Part shown: one piece after another, positions 55,064-64,000 of the stretch
Position numbering within the stretch: position 1 is the first letter of the stretch
Layout: the number at the start of each line of letters is the position of its first letter
Translations under genes and position numbers: made by a program
The notes under the pieces: generated by a model
Seen by the model: only the letters and a program-made list of their open reading frames with translations
What the model was told of the DNA's origin: nothing
Databases searched by the model: none
NCBI GenBank assembly: GCA_947176605.1
Contig: CAMWRH010000002.1
Coordinates: 39,799 to 103,798, forward strand
Length of the DNA: 64,000 bases
Source: an uncultured Porphyromonadaceae bacterium
Lineage (GTDB): Bacteria > Bacteroidota > Bacteroidia > Bacteroidales > Muribaculaceae
Direction: 5' to 3'

Positions 55064-55115
55064 GTAATCTATTATAAGAAGTGCAAAAACACGCTTCCAT
55101 ATTCAAAAAAATAGC

Positions 55116-55123
55116 TAAATTTG
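55116..55123 (+). promoter_or_regulatory. -7 promoter element for the cit operon
   Basis: TAAATTTG matches TAnnTTTG, 31 nt before the citD ATG. The -33 TTTG is not seen. I find no obvious operator repeat. Confidence 0.55.
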
Positions 55124-55154
55124 CGCTCAAATCTACATACCTAAAGCACAAATT

Positions 55155-55436
55155 ATGCAACTGAAAGAATCATTTGCGGGCACCCTTGAATCGGGCGACA
55201 TCCACATACGGCTGCTCCCGAGCGATAAGCCGGGGCTTACGATTAATCTGGAGAGCTCGGTAGCCTATCAGTTTGGCGACCAGATCCGCAGAGTCATTAC
55301 CGAGAGCCTCACCGACTTCGGGATTGACTCGGCCGAAGTCAACGCCACCGACAAGGGAGCGCTCGACTGCACCATCCGCGCAAGAGTGACGGCAGCCGCC
55401 GTGAGGGCCACAGGCAAAGATGTCTGGGCCGACTGA
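55155..55436 (+). CDS. citD: citrate lyase acyl carrier protein (gamma subunit)
   Basis: A 93-residue protein that carries the phosphoribosyl-dephospho-CoA group of citrate lyase. The attachment serine is expected at about residue 13 in AGTLESGDIHIRL. The rest follows CitD: IRRVITESLTDFGIDSAEV and KGALDCTIRARVTAA. It is the first gene of citD-citE-citF-citX-citCG. The unit is normally led by citC; here citC has moved to the end as a fusion. Confidence 0.95.
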   Translation: MQLKESFAGTLESGDIHIRLLPSDKPGLTINLESSVAYQFGDQIRRVITESLTDFGIDSAEVNATDKGALDCTIRARVTAAAVRATGKDVWAD

Positions 55437-55475
55437 CCTTCCACCTCCCAACACCAACCTACATCAGAAATTACC

Positions 55476-56363
55476 ATGGAAAGACTACGACGGACGATGA
55501 TGTTCGTGCCGGGCAACAATCCCGGAATGATGGCCGATGCCCATATCTACGGGCCCGACTCCATCATGCTCGACCTTGAAGACTCAGTGACATTGGCCGA
55601 GAAAGACACTGCCCGGCTCCTGGTCTACAATGCCCTGAAAAGCGTAGACTACGGCGACACCGAGATGGTGGTGCGCATAAATCCCCTCAACACCCCTTAT
55701 GGCAAAAAAGACATAGAAGCCGTGGTGAAAGCCGGCGTCGACGTGATCCGTATGCCGAAGACGGAGACCGCCGAAGAAGTGGTGGAAGTGGAGCGCGAAA
55801 TAGAAAGGGTAGAGCGTGAACTGGGATGCGTAGGGCGCACTCAGATAATGGCGGCCATAGAAAGCGCCTTAGGAATCTGCAACGCCTACGCCATCGCCAC
55901 AGCCTCACCCCGCATGATGGGAATCGCCCTCGGTGCCGAAGACTATTGCGCCAACCTCAAGACACAACGCACCCCCGACGGCGATGAACTCCGCCTGGCA
56001 CGCGAGACAATCGTAGTGGCAGCCCGCGCCGCCGGTATCGCCGCCCTCGACACCGTCTACTCCAACCTCGACGACATGGAGACGTTCCGCAAAGAGGTGG
56101 AATACATCCACCGCCTCGGCTTCGACGGCAAATCCATCATCAATCCCAGGCAGATAGAGGTGGTCAACGAAGTGTTTGCCCCCACCGAAAAGGCCATCGA
56201 AAAGGCCCGCACCATACTGGCCGCCATCCGAGAGGCCGAAAAGAAGGGATCGGGCGTGATTGCCGTCAACGGCAAGATGGTAGACCGTCCGGTAGTGATC
56301 CGCGCACAGCGCACCATCGACCTTGCAATAGCATCAGGAATTTTAAAAGAGGAGGACGTGTAA
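55476..56363 (+). CDS. citE: citrate lyase beta subunit
   Basis: A 295-residue HpcH/HpaI-fold enzyme that cleaves citryl-ACP to acetyl-ACP and oxaloacetate. RRTMMFVPGNNPGMMADAHI, the metal-binding DSIMLDLEDSVTLAEKD, VRINPLNTPYG, IRMPKTETAEEV and AAIESALGI are visible. It starts 39 nt after citD and is immediately followed by citF with no gap. Confidence 0.97.
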   Translation: MERLRRTMMFVPGNNPGMMADAHIYGPDSIMLDLEDSVTLAEKDTARLLVYNALKSVDYGDTEMVVRINPLNTPYGKKDIEAVVKAGVDVIRMPKTETAEEVVEVEREIERVERELGCVGRTQIMAAIESALGICNAYAIATASPRMMGIALGAEDYCANLKTQRTPDGDELRLARETIVVAARAAGIAALDTVYSNLDDMETFRKEVEYIHRLGFDGKSIINPRQIEVVNEVFAPTEKAIEKARTILAAIREAEKKGSGVIAVNGKMVDRPVVIRAQRTIDLAIASGILKEEDV

Positions 56364-57902
56364 ATGAGCAGCATAACCCAACGGGCGCCCCTCGCCGAGA
56401 AGGCGGCCGAAAAACTCAATAAGAAAGTAAGTCATCCCGAAACCATCGTTAAGGACCCGACTCCGCGCATGGAGCTTCAGAAAGAGTCGCCCAAACTGGC
56501 GACCCTCGACGAGGCAATACGCCGCAGCGGCCTGAAAGACGGGATGACGATATCATTCCATCATCATTTCCGTGGCGGCGACAAGGTGGTCAACCTCGTG
56601 GTAGGGCGACTTGCCGAAATGGGATTCAAAGACCTTCACCTCGCAGCCTCCAGCCTCTCCGACGTACATGCGCCACTGATAAAGCATATCGAGAACGGCG
56701 TAATCACCCGTATATCCACCTCCGGACTGCGTGGCCAGCTGGCCGACCGCATATCGCGCGGCCTCATGCAGGAGCCGGTGATATTCCGCAGCCACGGCGG
56801 ACGTGGCAGCGCCATAGCCTCGGGCGACCTGCACATCGACGTGGCATTCCTCGGGGCCTCCTCCTCCGACCCTCTTGGCAACGCCTGCGGATATTCCCGC
56901 TCCGAAAACGCCAAATCCATATGCGGCTCACTGGGGTACGCCCTTCCCGACGCACAGTATGCCGATAAGGTGGTGGTGCTCACCGACGACCTCGTGGCAT
57001 ATCCCAACACACCCTGCTCCATATCCGAACGTCAGGTAGACTACGTAGTGGAAATCGACTCCGTGGGCGACAGCTCAAAGATATCCTCCGGAGCCATACG
57101 CGACAGCAAGAACCCCCGCGACATACTCCTGGCACAGAAAGCCGCCAAAGTCATCATCAACAGCGGATACTTCAAGGATGGTTTCTCGATACAGACCGGC
57201 ACCGGAGGCGCCTCCCTGGCCGCAGTCAAATACATCCGCCAGAGCATGATCGACCGGGGCATCAAAGCCTCTTTCGCATTAGGCGGCATCACCGCCCATA
57301 TGGTAAAACTGCATGAAGAGGGACTTATCGAAAGGCTTATCGACGTGCAGTCGTTTGACAAAGTAGCCGCCGAATCACTCAAGACCGACATGATGCACAA
57401 AGAAGTGAGCGCCAACGAATACGCCTCGGCCGACGAGCCGGGTTCGGCAGTGCACTACCTCGACATCGTGATACTCTCGGCACTCGAAGTAGACGTCAAC
57501 TTCAACGTCAACGTACTCGTAGGCAGCGACGGCATAATCAGAGGCGCCATCGGCGGCCATCCCGATACGGCAGCTGACTCGGCCCTGTCGATAATCGTGT
57601 GTCCGCTGCTGCGCGGCCGCATCCCCTGCGTGGTGGATGAAGTCACCACGCTTATCACCCCCGGATCATCGGTCGACGTGATAGTGACCGAATACGGCAT
57701 CGCCGTCAATCCGCGCCGTCCCGAACTGGCCGAGCGTCTGCGCGCGGCCGGACTCGACGTGACCGAAATCACCGCCCTGCGCGACAAAGCCCTCTCCGTC
57801 ATCGGCACCCCGGCGCCGCTGCCGTTTGGCGACAGGGTGGTGGGCGTGGTGATGAACCGCGACGGCAACGTGCTCGACGTAATCAGAAACATAGCCGACT
57901 GA
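56364..57902 (+). CDS. citF: citrate lyase alpha subunit
   Basis: A 512-residue acyl-transferase subunit that exchanges acetyl-ACP and citrate to form citryl-ACP. Seen are GMTISFHHHFRGGDKVVN, HLAASSLSDVHAPL, RSHGGRGSAIASGD, FLGASSSDPLGNACG and GIAVNPRRPELAERL. The ATG at 56364 directly follows the citE stop codon. It is followed after 8 nt by citX, which has a GTG start. Confidence 0.97.
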   Translation: MSSITQRAPLAEKAAEKLNKKVSHPETIVKDPTPRMELQKESPKLATLDEAIRRSGLKDGMTISFHHHFRGGDKVVNLVVGRLAEMGFKDLHLAASSLSDVHAPLIKHIENGVITRISTSGLRGQLADRISRGLMQEPVIFRSHGGRGSAIASGDLHIDVAFLGASSSDPLGNACGYSRSENAKSICGSLGYALPDAQYADKVVVLTDDLVAYPNTPCSISERQVDYVVEIDSVGDSSKISSGAIRDSKNPRDILLAQKAAKVIINSGYFKDGFSIQTGTGGASLAAVKYIRQSMIDRGIKASFALGGITAHMVKLHEEGLIERLIDVQSFDKVAAESLKTDMMHKEVSANEYASADEPGSAVHYLDIVILSALEVDVNFNVNVLVGSDGIIRGAIGGHPDTAADSALSIIVCPLLRGRIPCVVDEVTTLITPGSSVDVIVTEYGIAVNPRRPELAERLRAAGLDVTEITALRDKALSVIGTPAPLPFGDRVVGVVMNRDGNVLDVIRNIAD

Positions 57903-57910
57903 ACCCTGAC

Positions 57911-58417
57911 GTGATAACCCTCGACCAGCTTCTTGCCGCACGCGACCGCCGGCGCGAACTTCAGCTCCGGCTTCTGGAAGCACATCCGGAACTCACCCTG
58001 ATCGTGCTCACAGTCAATATCCCCGGCAATATCAAGCAGACACCCGAAAGCCGCGACATCGGCAACGAGGGTGTGCGCGTATTGCGCGAGCGCCTTGGCA
58101 CGAAGCTGCAAGAGCTCACCGTCAATGACCTTCCTACAGGATTCGAGGCCTTCCTCCTCGTGGATTGCGACGAGGAGGAGGCCAAGACCCTATCGGTAGA
58201 GATAGAAGACACGCACCCCCTGGGGCGCCTTATGGATATCGACGTCATAGGGCACGACGGAGTCCCCCTGAGCCGCATGGCCCGTGGCCACGGCGCCCGG
58301 CGATGCCTGCTTTGCGGCGACGACGCCCGAGTCTGCATGCGAAGCGGACGCCATACGATAACCGAACTTACTGACGAAATCCACAGATTGCACGATGGAT
58401 ACTTCAAGAGGATTTGA
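57911..58417 (+). CDS. citX: apo-citrate lyase phosphoribosyl-dephospho-CoA transferase
   Basis: A 168-residue holo-ACP synthase for CitD. Marks are AARDRRRELQLRLLEAHPEL, IPGNIKQTPESRDIG, HPLGRLMDIDVIG and RRCLLCGDDARVCMRSGRH. The start is GTG at 57911. Its last 23 nt overlap the start of the citC-citG fusion gene, so the two maturation proteins are translationally linked. In some bacteria CitX is fused to CitG; here CitX is separate. Confidence 0.93.
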   Translation: MITLDQLLAARDRRRELQLRLLEAHPELTLIVLTVNIPGNIKQTPESRDIGNEGVRVLRERLGTKLQELTVNDLPTGFEAFLLVDCDEEEAKTLSVEIEDTHPLGRLMDIDVIGHDGVPLSRMARGHGARRCLLCGDDARVCMRSGRHTITELTDEIHRLHDGYFKRI

Positions 58418-60161
58418 ATTGTGCCAGATCCCCCTCTCGCTCCCCTTCATGCGGAAGCGGCGCGATGAGTTGCTGGCCCGTTGCGGACTGCGTGGCGAAC
58501 CGGCCGATTACGCCGTCGGGGTCTACGACCGGTCTGACCGGCTCGTGGCCACCGCTTCGCTGAGTGGAGATGTGATAAAATGCGTGGCCACATTACCCTC
58601 CGCCAGAGGAGAGGCGCTCACTCCGGCCATGGTGACTGCCATCATGGGATATGCCTCGCAGCAGGGGATCACAAACCTGCGCGTGTTCACCAAACCCGAC
58701 TATGAGGATACATTCGCCTCAATGGCATTCCGGAAGATAGGGGAGGGGACAGGATGCGTGCTGATGGAGCAGTCGACACACCGGCTGAAGCGTTATTGCG
58801 ACTATCTGGGGCAGCTCGAGCGCCACGGGCGGGTGGGGTGCATCGTGGTCAACGCCAATCCGATGACCATAGGCCACCTCTATCTGATCGAAAAAGCGGC
58901 AGCCGAGACCGACACCCTGTTCGTCATCCCGGTGGCCGACGACACTGACGGAGGCTTCAGTTACCGCTGCCGCGTCAGAATCCTGCGGCGCGCCACGGCG
59001 CATCTGCCATCGGTGCAGGTGGTGGAAGGGAGTCCGTATGCGGTAAGCCGCGCCACATTCCCCTCATATTTCATAAAGGAACTCAGCGATCTCACAACCG
59101 CCCACATAAGTCTTGACCTCGACATATTCCTGCGCCATATCGCTCCGGCTCTCGGCGCCACCGTACGCTTCGTGGGCACCGAGCCCACCGATGCCCTTAC
59201 GGCAGCCTACAACGAAGAGATGCGCCGCTTACTCCCGGCGGCCGGAATCGAGCTCCGCGAGATAGCGAGGCTCACCGAGCCGGGCGCTCCGCGCCGCCCT
59301 GTGAGCGCCTCGCGGGTAAGGGAGCTTGTGGAGTCGGGACACTGTTCAGAAGCATTGCCTCTTGTGGTGGAGGCCGCCATACCCAACCTTCTGGCCCGTG
59401 CCGCATCGGCAGCTCTGCGTGCCGAACTCAATCTGACACCAAAGCCCGGACTGGTGGACCGTGCCAACTCCGGCGCCCATACCGACATGGACTATCCGAT
59501 GATGATGCGCAGCATCGAGGCCCTTGAACCCGTATTCGCGCATCTCGCAGAGATCGCCGAGGGGAGCGAGCCCGATCCCGCCGAACTCAGGGCAATCGGG
59601 ATCGAAGGAGAGAGGCGCATGGCGCAAGCCACGGGAGGAGTCAATACCCATCGCGGAGCACTGTTCTCGCTGGGACTTGCCGTAGTGGGAGCGGCCCATA
59701 TCCATTCGCTCGGGCAGCCCGTCACGATCCCGGCCATAAGGGATATGATAAGTTCGATAGCCTACCGGATGCCCCGCCCCGAAGGGACTCACGGACAGGG
59801 CGTCCACGCACGCTACGGCATCCCCGGTGCCCTTGAGGCCGCCCGCGACGGTTATCCGGAGGCCGCCCATGTGGCTGCCATGACCGATTCCTACCGGATG
59901 CTGATCTTCCTGATGAGCCGGATAGAAGATTCCAACGTATGGCACCGCGGCGGAGCCGAAGCGGCCGCCTACGTGAAAAGCGTAAGCCGTAAGGCCCTGA
60001 AAGCCACCGAATCCGAATTGCCGCGACTCCTCCGGCAGCTCGATGCAGATTTCACGGCACGCGGCATATCCCCCGGCGGAGCCGCCGATATGCTTGCCCT
60101 CGCATTCTTCCTGAAGTCGGTAAGCCAAGGCTCAGCCACCCACAGACCTGACAATCTGTAA
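58395..60161 (+). CDS. citCG: fused citrate lyase ligase (CitC) and triphosphoribosyl-dephospho-CoA synthase (CitG)
   Basis: A 588-residue two-part protein. Residues 1-115 look like the GNAT-type N-domain of CitC; about 130-320 are its adenylyl-transferase domain, with VGCIVVNANPMTIGHLYLIE and RRPVSASRVRELV, which acetylates holo-CitD. Residues 330-588 are CitG: LTPKPGLVDRANSGAHTDMD, TGGVNTHRGALFSLGL and RPEGTHGQGVHARYGIPG, which makes the prosthetic-group precursor from dephospho-CoA and ATP. No stop or frame shift separates the parts. The gene symbol is a composite. It overlaps citX by 23 nt and is the last gene of the operon. Confidence 0.9.
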   Translation: MDTSRGFELCQIPLSLPFMRKRRDELLARCGLRGEPADYAVGVYDRSDRLVATASLSGDVIKCVATLPSARGEALTPAMVTAIMGYASQQGITNLRVFTKPDYEDTFASMAFRKIGEGTGCVLMEQSTHRLKRYCDYLGQLERHGRVGCIVVNANPMTIGHLYLIEKAAAETDTLFVIPVADDTDGGFSYRCRVRILRRATAHLPSVQVVEGSPYAVSRATFPSYFIKELSDLTTAHISLDLDIFLRHIAPALGATVRFVGTEPTDALTAAYNEEMRRLLPAAGIELREIARLTEPGAPRRPVSASRVRELVESGHCSEALPLVVEAAIPNLLARAASAALRAELNLTPKPGLVDRANSGAHTDMDYPMMMRSIEALEPVFAHLAEIAEGSEPDPAELRAIGIEGERRMAQATGGVNTHRGALFSLGLAVVGAAHIHSLGQPVTIPAIRDMISSIAYRMPRPEGTHGQGVHARYGIPGALEAARDGYPEAAHVAAMTDSYRMLIFLMSRIEDSNVWHRGGAEAAAYVKSVSRKALKATESELPRLLRQLDADFTARGISPGGAADMLALAFFLKSVSQGSATHRPDNL

Positions 60162-60203
60162 CACAGACCTGACAATCCGTAACACAAACCTGATAAATTC
60201 AGA
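60141..60203. repeat. 21-nt tandem repeat spanning the citCG stop codon
   Basis: Two near-identical 21-nt units CACAGACCTGACAATCTGTAA and CACAGACCTGACAATCCGTAA (60141-60161 and 60162-60182; one difference) followed by a degenerate third. The first copy encodes the C-terminal THRPDNL and the stop. Confidence 0.75.
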
Positions 60204-60287
60204 GCCATCGGCGCCTTCCGGATTCACAGTCACGGACTAAGCCGCGCCCGGCTCACACCACCAACCTTAACCTAAATACCTGACACC

Positions 60288-62534
60288 ATGGTTGAAGTAA
60301 TCGACAAGGGGGTATACCTCCTCGACGGCGAACGTATCGCCACCGACACCACCGGGCTTCCCACACCCTCCGAGGCCCGCGAAAACACCATCACCTACGG
60401 CATACTCCGCGCCCATGATGCCGACGGCTCCACAGGGGAGACAATGCGCATAAAGTTTGACGCCATGATGAGCCACGACATCACCTACGTGGGCATTATC
60501 CAGACCGCACGCGCCTCGGGACTCGAAAAATTCCCCATCCCCTACGCCATGACCAACTGCCACAACTCCCTCTGCGCCGTAGGAGGCACAATCAACGAAG
60601 ACGACCACGTATTCGGCCTCTCGGCAGCCAAGAAATACGGCGGTATCTACGTGCCCGCCAACCAGGCCGTAATTCACCAGTATGCCAGAGAGATGATGGT
60701 GAAATGCGGCAACATGATACTCGGCTCCGACAGCCATACACGCTACGGCTCGCTGGGCAACATGGGTGTGGGCGAAGGTGGCGGCGAACTCGTGAAGCAG
60801 CTCCTCAACAACACCTGGGACATCAAGGCCCCCGAAGTGGTGCTCGTATGGCTCGAAGGAGCTCCGCGTAAGGGTATCGGTCCGCACGACGTGGCCATAT
60901 CACTCGTAAAGGCCGTATTCGACAGCGGATTCGTAAAGAACAAAGTACTCGAATTCGCAGGCCCCGGCGTGAAGAACCTCCCCATCGACTTCCGCAACGG
61001 CATCGACATCATGACCACCGAGACCACCTGCCTCAGCTCCATCTGGGTGACCGATGAAGAGGTGCGCCATCATTACGAGATACACTGCCGTCCCGACGAC
61101 TACCGCGAGCTTCGCCCCGGCGCCGTGGCATACTACGACGGGATGATACGCATCGACCTCTCCAGCCAGGAAGCCATGATAGCGCTCCCGTTCCACCCCT
61201 CCAACGCCTATACCATCCACGAACTGCAGGCCGATCCCGAGCGCATACTCCGCGAAGTGGAGGAAGACGCACGCAAGCGATTCGGCGACAAGATAGAGAT
61301 TGACCTCGTAGGGAAAGTGCGCGACGGCAAAGTATACGCCGACCAGGGTATCATAGCCGGCTGCTCCGGCGGCACCTACGACAACCTGGCCGAAGCCGCC
61401 TCAATCCTCAAGGACAAGAGCGTAGGCAACGACTACTTCACCATCTCGGCCTATCCGCAGTCTACCCCCGTATACATGGCCACCACACGCGACGGCATAG
61501 CCACCGAACTGCTCGAGGCCGGCGTAGTGATCAAACCCGCATTCTGCGGCCCCTGCTTCGGTGCGGGCGACGTGCCGGCCAACAACGGCCTCTCCATCCG
61601 CCACACCACCCGCAACTTCCCCAACCGCGAAGGCTCCAAGCCCGGCCAGGGGCAGATATCGCTCGTGGCCCTCATGGATGCCCGCTCAATTGCAGCCACT
61701 GCCGCCAACGGAGGTGTGATCACCGCCGCCACAGATGTAGACTACACCAACGAGCATAAACCTTACGAATATGATCCCAAGATTTACGAGCGCCGCGTAT
61801 ATCAGGGATACCGCAAGGAAAATCTTGACGAAGAACTGCGCTACGGCCCCAATATCAAGGACTGGCCACGCATGTACCCCATGCAGGACAACATGCTGCT
61901 CGAACTTGCCGCCGTGATTCACGACCCCGTCACCACCACCGACGAACTTATCCCCTCCGGCGAGACTTCCAGCTACCGCTCCAACCCCCTGAAACTCTCC
62001 GAATTTGCCCTCTCGCGCCGTGTTCCCGAATATGTAGGGCTCAGCAAGCGGATACAGAAAGAAGACCTTGAGCGCCGCGAAGGGCATTGCCCGGCACGCA
62101 TCGAGGAGGTGCTCGCCAAGGTAGGGGCCAAGAGCGCCGACACTTCATTCGGCTCATGCGTATTCGCCAACCGTCCCGGCGACGGCTCCGCCCGCGAGCA
62201 GGCCGCAAGCTGTCAGAAAGTGCTCGGCGGCGATGCCAACATCTGCTACGAGTATGCCACCAAACGCTACCGCTCCAACTGCATCAACTGGGGTATCGTG
62301 CCCTTCACGATTGATAAGGACGTGGTGTTTGACTGTCAGCCCGGCGATTACGTATTCGTACCCGGAATCCGCGAGGCCATCCTCGGCGGCAGGGAAGAAG
62401 CCGATGCCAAGGTAATCAAGGCCGACGGCACGGTGACCGACCTCCGTCTCCACTTCAGCCCGCTGACAGCCGACGAGCGGCAGATCCTGGCCGACGGCTG
62501 CCTGATGAACTACTACGCCGCCCGTAATAAATAA
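60288..62534 (+). CDS. acn: aconitate hydratase
   Basis: A 748-residue aconitase of the large Bacteroidetes kind. It isomerises citrate and isocitrate. The [4Fe-4S] cysteines appear in IIAGCSGGTYDN and FCGPCFGAGD; other marks are ILGSDSHTRYGSLGNMGVGEGG, RHTTRNFPNREGSKPGQGQI and CFANRPGDGSAREQAA near the end. It starts 126 nt after the citCG gene and precedes isocitrate dehydrogenase. The acnA/acnB subtype was not resolved. Confidence 0.94.
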   Translation: MVEVIDKGVYLLDGERIATDTTGLPTPSEARENTITYGILRAHDADGSTGETMRIKFDAMMSHDITYVGIIQTARASGLEKFPIPYAMTNCHNSLCAVGGTINEDDHVFGLSAAKKYGGIYVPANQAVIHQYAREMMVKCGNMILGSDSHTRYGSLGNMGVGEGGGELVKQLLNNTWDIKAPEVVLVWLEGAPRKGIGPHDVAISLVKAVFDSGFVKNKVLEFAGPGVKNLPIDFRNGIDIMTTETTCLSSIWVTDEEVRHHYEIHCRPDDYRELRPGAVAYYDGMIRIDLSSQEAMIALPFHPSNAYTIHELQADPERILREVEEDARKRFGDKIEIDLVGKVRDGKVYADQGIIAGCSGGTYDNLAEAASILKDKSVGNDYFTISAYPQSTPVYMATTRDGIATELLEAGVVIKPAFCGPCFGAGDVPANNGLSIRHTTRNFPNREGSKPGQGQISLVALMDARSIAATAANGGVITAATDVDYTNEHKPYEYDPKIYERRVYQGYRKENLDEELRYGPNIKDWPRMYPMQDNMLLELAAVIHDPVTTTDELIPSGETSSYRSNPLKLSEFALSRRVPEYVGLSKRIQKEDLERREGHCPARIEEVLAKVGAKSADTSFGSCVFANRPGDGSAREQAASCQKVLGGDANICYEYATKRYRSNCINWGIVPFTIDKDVVFDCQPGDYVFVPGIREAILGGREEADAKVIKADGTVTDLRLHFSPLTADERQILADGCLMNYYAARNK

Positions 62535-62728
62535 GCAGAACCAGAAATCAACAGAATCTGATCAACGGAACCTGATCAACAGAACCCGAAATCAACAGAA
62601 CCCGCGCAAAGACGCGGCAACCTGACCAAACCTGAATCTACTCATATCAACCTGAATCCCTGCGGGGGTGGGGGAGAGATACCACAGTACCCTCCCCGCA
62701 GGGATCCCCAAAACACCAAACCTATACC
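62535..62728. other. repeat-rich gap with 12-bp hairpin upstream of icd
   Basis: The first half holds imperfect repeats of AATCAACAGAACC-like words (62543-62600). The second holds a perfect 12-bp stem ATCCCTGCGGGG / CCCCGCAGGGAT (62656-62667 and 62694-62705) with a 26-nt loop, 23 nt before the icd ATG. The hairpin could be a terminator after acn without U-tract or a leader structure for icd. Confidence 0.55.
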
Positions 62729-63937
62729 ATGGACAAAATCAAGATGACCACTCCGCTCGTGGAGATGGATGGCGATGAAATGACCCGCATCCTCTGGAAG
62801 ATGATCAAAGACGAACTCATACTTCCCTACGTCGACCTCAAGACAGAATACTACGACCTCGGTCTGCCCGAACGCGACAAGACCGACGACCGCATCACCG
62901 TAGAAGCCGCCGAGGCCACAAAGAAATACGGCGTGGCCGTGAAATGCGCCACCATCACCCCCAATGCCCAGCGCATGACGGAGTATAACCTCCACCAGAT
63001 GTGGAAGAGCCCCAACGGCACCATCCGCTCGCTGCTCGACGGCACCGTATTCCGCACCCCCATCACCATACCCACCATCAAACCCGCCGTAAAATCATGG
63101 GAGAAACCCATCACCATAGCCCGTCACGCCTACGGCGACGTATACAAAAACGTGGAAATCCGCGCCGAAGAGGCAGGAGTGGCCAAGCTCGTGTTCGAAG
63201 GTGAGTCGGGCAATCGCGAAGAACTCGTGATACATGAGTTCAAGGGCCCCGGAGTGCTCCAGGGTATGCACAATACCGACAAATCAATCACCTCCTTCGC
63301 CCATGCCTGCTTCAAATTCGCCATCGACACGCGTCAGGACATATGGTTCTCTACCAAAGACACCATCTCAAAGAAATACGATGCCCGCTTCCGCGAGATA
63401 TTCGAAGCCGTGTACGAAGAATACCGTAGCGACTTCGAGCGCCTTGGCATAGAATACTTCTACACCTTGATCGACGATGCCGTGGCACGCGTGATCCGCA
63501 GCCGCGGAGGGTTCATCTGGGCCTGCAAGAACTACGACGGCGACGTGATGAGCGATATGGTATCCACCGCCTTCGGCTCACTGGCCATGATGACCTCAGT
63601 ACTCGTATCGCCCGACGGCAAATACGAATACGAAGCCGCCCACGGCACAGTGACGCGCCACTACTACAAGCATCTCAAAGGAGAAGAGACCTCCACCAAC
63701 CCCATGGCCACCATCTTCGCATGGAGCGGCGCACTGCGCAAACGCGGCGAGCTCGACGGGCTGCCCGAACTCGTAAACTACGCCAACCAGCTTGAAGATG
63801 CCTGCTTCGACACCCTTGGCGACGGCATCGTCACCAAAGACCTCGTCAGCCTCATGGAAGGAGTAGAGCCCAAGGCCGTCAACTCAGCCGACTTCCTCCA
63901 CGCCATCCGCGAACGCCTCGACCGCCGCATGGCCTGA
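62729..63937 (+). CDS. icd: NADP-dependent isocitrate dehydrogenase (eukaryotic-type)
   Basis: A 402-residue homodimer-type enzyme that makes 2-oxoglutarate and NADPH. It starts [20 protein letters not shown], the pattern of the eukaryotic-like subfamily. [50 protein letters not shown] and [18 protein letters not shown] are visible. With acn it forms the citrate-to-2-oxoglutarate branch needed for glutamate synthesis. Confidence 0.97.
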   Translation: MDKIKMTTPLVEMDGDEMTRILWKMIKDELILPYVDLKTEYYDLGLPERDKTDDRITVEAAEATKKYGVAVKCATITPNAQRMTEYNLHQMWKSPNGTIRSLLDGTVFRTPITIPTIKPAVKSWEKPITIARHAYGDVYKNVEIRAEEAGVAKLVFEGESGNREELVIHEFKGPGVLQGMHNTDKSITSFAHACFKFAIDTRQDIWFSTKDTISKKYDARFREIFEAVYEEYRSDFERLGIEYFYTLIDDAVARVIRSRGGFIWACKNYDGDVMSDMVSTAFGSLAMMTSVLVSPDGKYEYEAAHGTVTRHYYKHLKGEETSTNPMATIFAWSGALRKRGELDGLPELVNYANQLEDACFDTLGDGIVTKDLVSLMEGVEPKAVNSADFLHAIRERLDRRMA

Positions 63938-63972
63938 CACCCCGAGCCTGCGCCTTAAACAAATACAAACCC

Positions 63973-64000
63973 ATGGAAAGACCGACAGCGCGACAACTGT
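63973..64000 (+). CDS. start of an unidentified gene, cut by window end
   Basis: An ATG at 63973 begins MERPTARQL and runs off the edge. Position after acn-icd suggests citrate synthase, as in other Bacteroidales, but nine residues cannot show it. Confidence 0.3.

Overview
The window looks like chromosomal core sequence from a GC-rich member of the order Bacteroidales, possibly a Muribaculaceae-like gut commensal; the family-level guess is inference. The evidence is a set of Bacteroidetes-type promoters (TTTG, 19-20 nt, TAnnTTTG) in front of nadE, ftsY and two metallopeptidase genes, the L28-L33-DUF4295 ribosomal cluster, menaquinone genes, nrdD/nrdG, a eukaryotic-type NADP isocitrate dehydrogenase, and starts without obvious Shine-Dalgarno sequences. 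I see no rRNA, tRNA, insertion sequence, integrase or CRISPR array.

Layout. 1-10.4 kb (minus strand): menB (cut by the window edge), menD, fmt, a CLC anion transporter, an orphan polyprenyl-phosphate sugar phosphotransferase, a YrdC/TsaC protein, NAD synthetase and the L28-L33-DUF4295 operon with a clear terminator. 10.7-17.9 kb (plus): tsaD, a shortened CinA protein, a large TamB-like protein, and a small DUF3861-like protein with a cysteine-rich tail. 18.2-21.9 kb (minus): patatin, GH13 amylase and prs, read in that order. 22.1-24.4 kb (plus): one 748-residue protein that resembles a Bacteroidetes phage tail/virion protein but stands alone. 24.5-41.0 kb (minus): M13 peptidase, isochorismate synthase, rimO, ftsY, nrdG, malic enzyme, nrdD, trkH, trkA, dxs and a small membrane protein. 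41.2-64 kb (all plus): L,D-transpeptidase lipoprotein, ftsK, lolA-like, trxB, dCMP deaminase, S41 protease, 5-formyl-THF cyclo-ligase, M16 and M3 metallopeptidases, then a citrate module: citD-citE-citF-citX, a fused citC-citG, aconitase, NADP isocitrate dehydrogenase, and the first codons of one more gene.

How the genes fit together. The right end holds both the machinery to cleave citrate to acetate plus oxaloacetate (citrate lyase and its maturation enzymes) and the branch that turns citrate into 2-oxoglutarate (aconitase, isocitrate dehydrogenase). Menaquinone genes, nrdDG and malic enzyme suit an anaerobe with fumarate respiration. trkH/trkA form a potassium uptake system coupled to dxs.

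Most unusual items: the lone phage-tail-like gene, the CitC-CitG fusion, nrdG coupled to malic enzyme instead of nrdD, an identical 33-nt repeat core just upstream of two unrelated start codons (fmt and trkH), and an AT-rich block upstream of nrdD. I did not find a convincing new multi-gene defence or mobile system; the window is mostly housekeeping.
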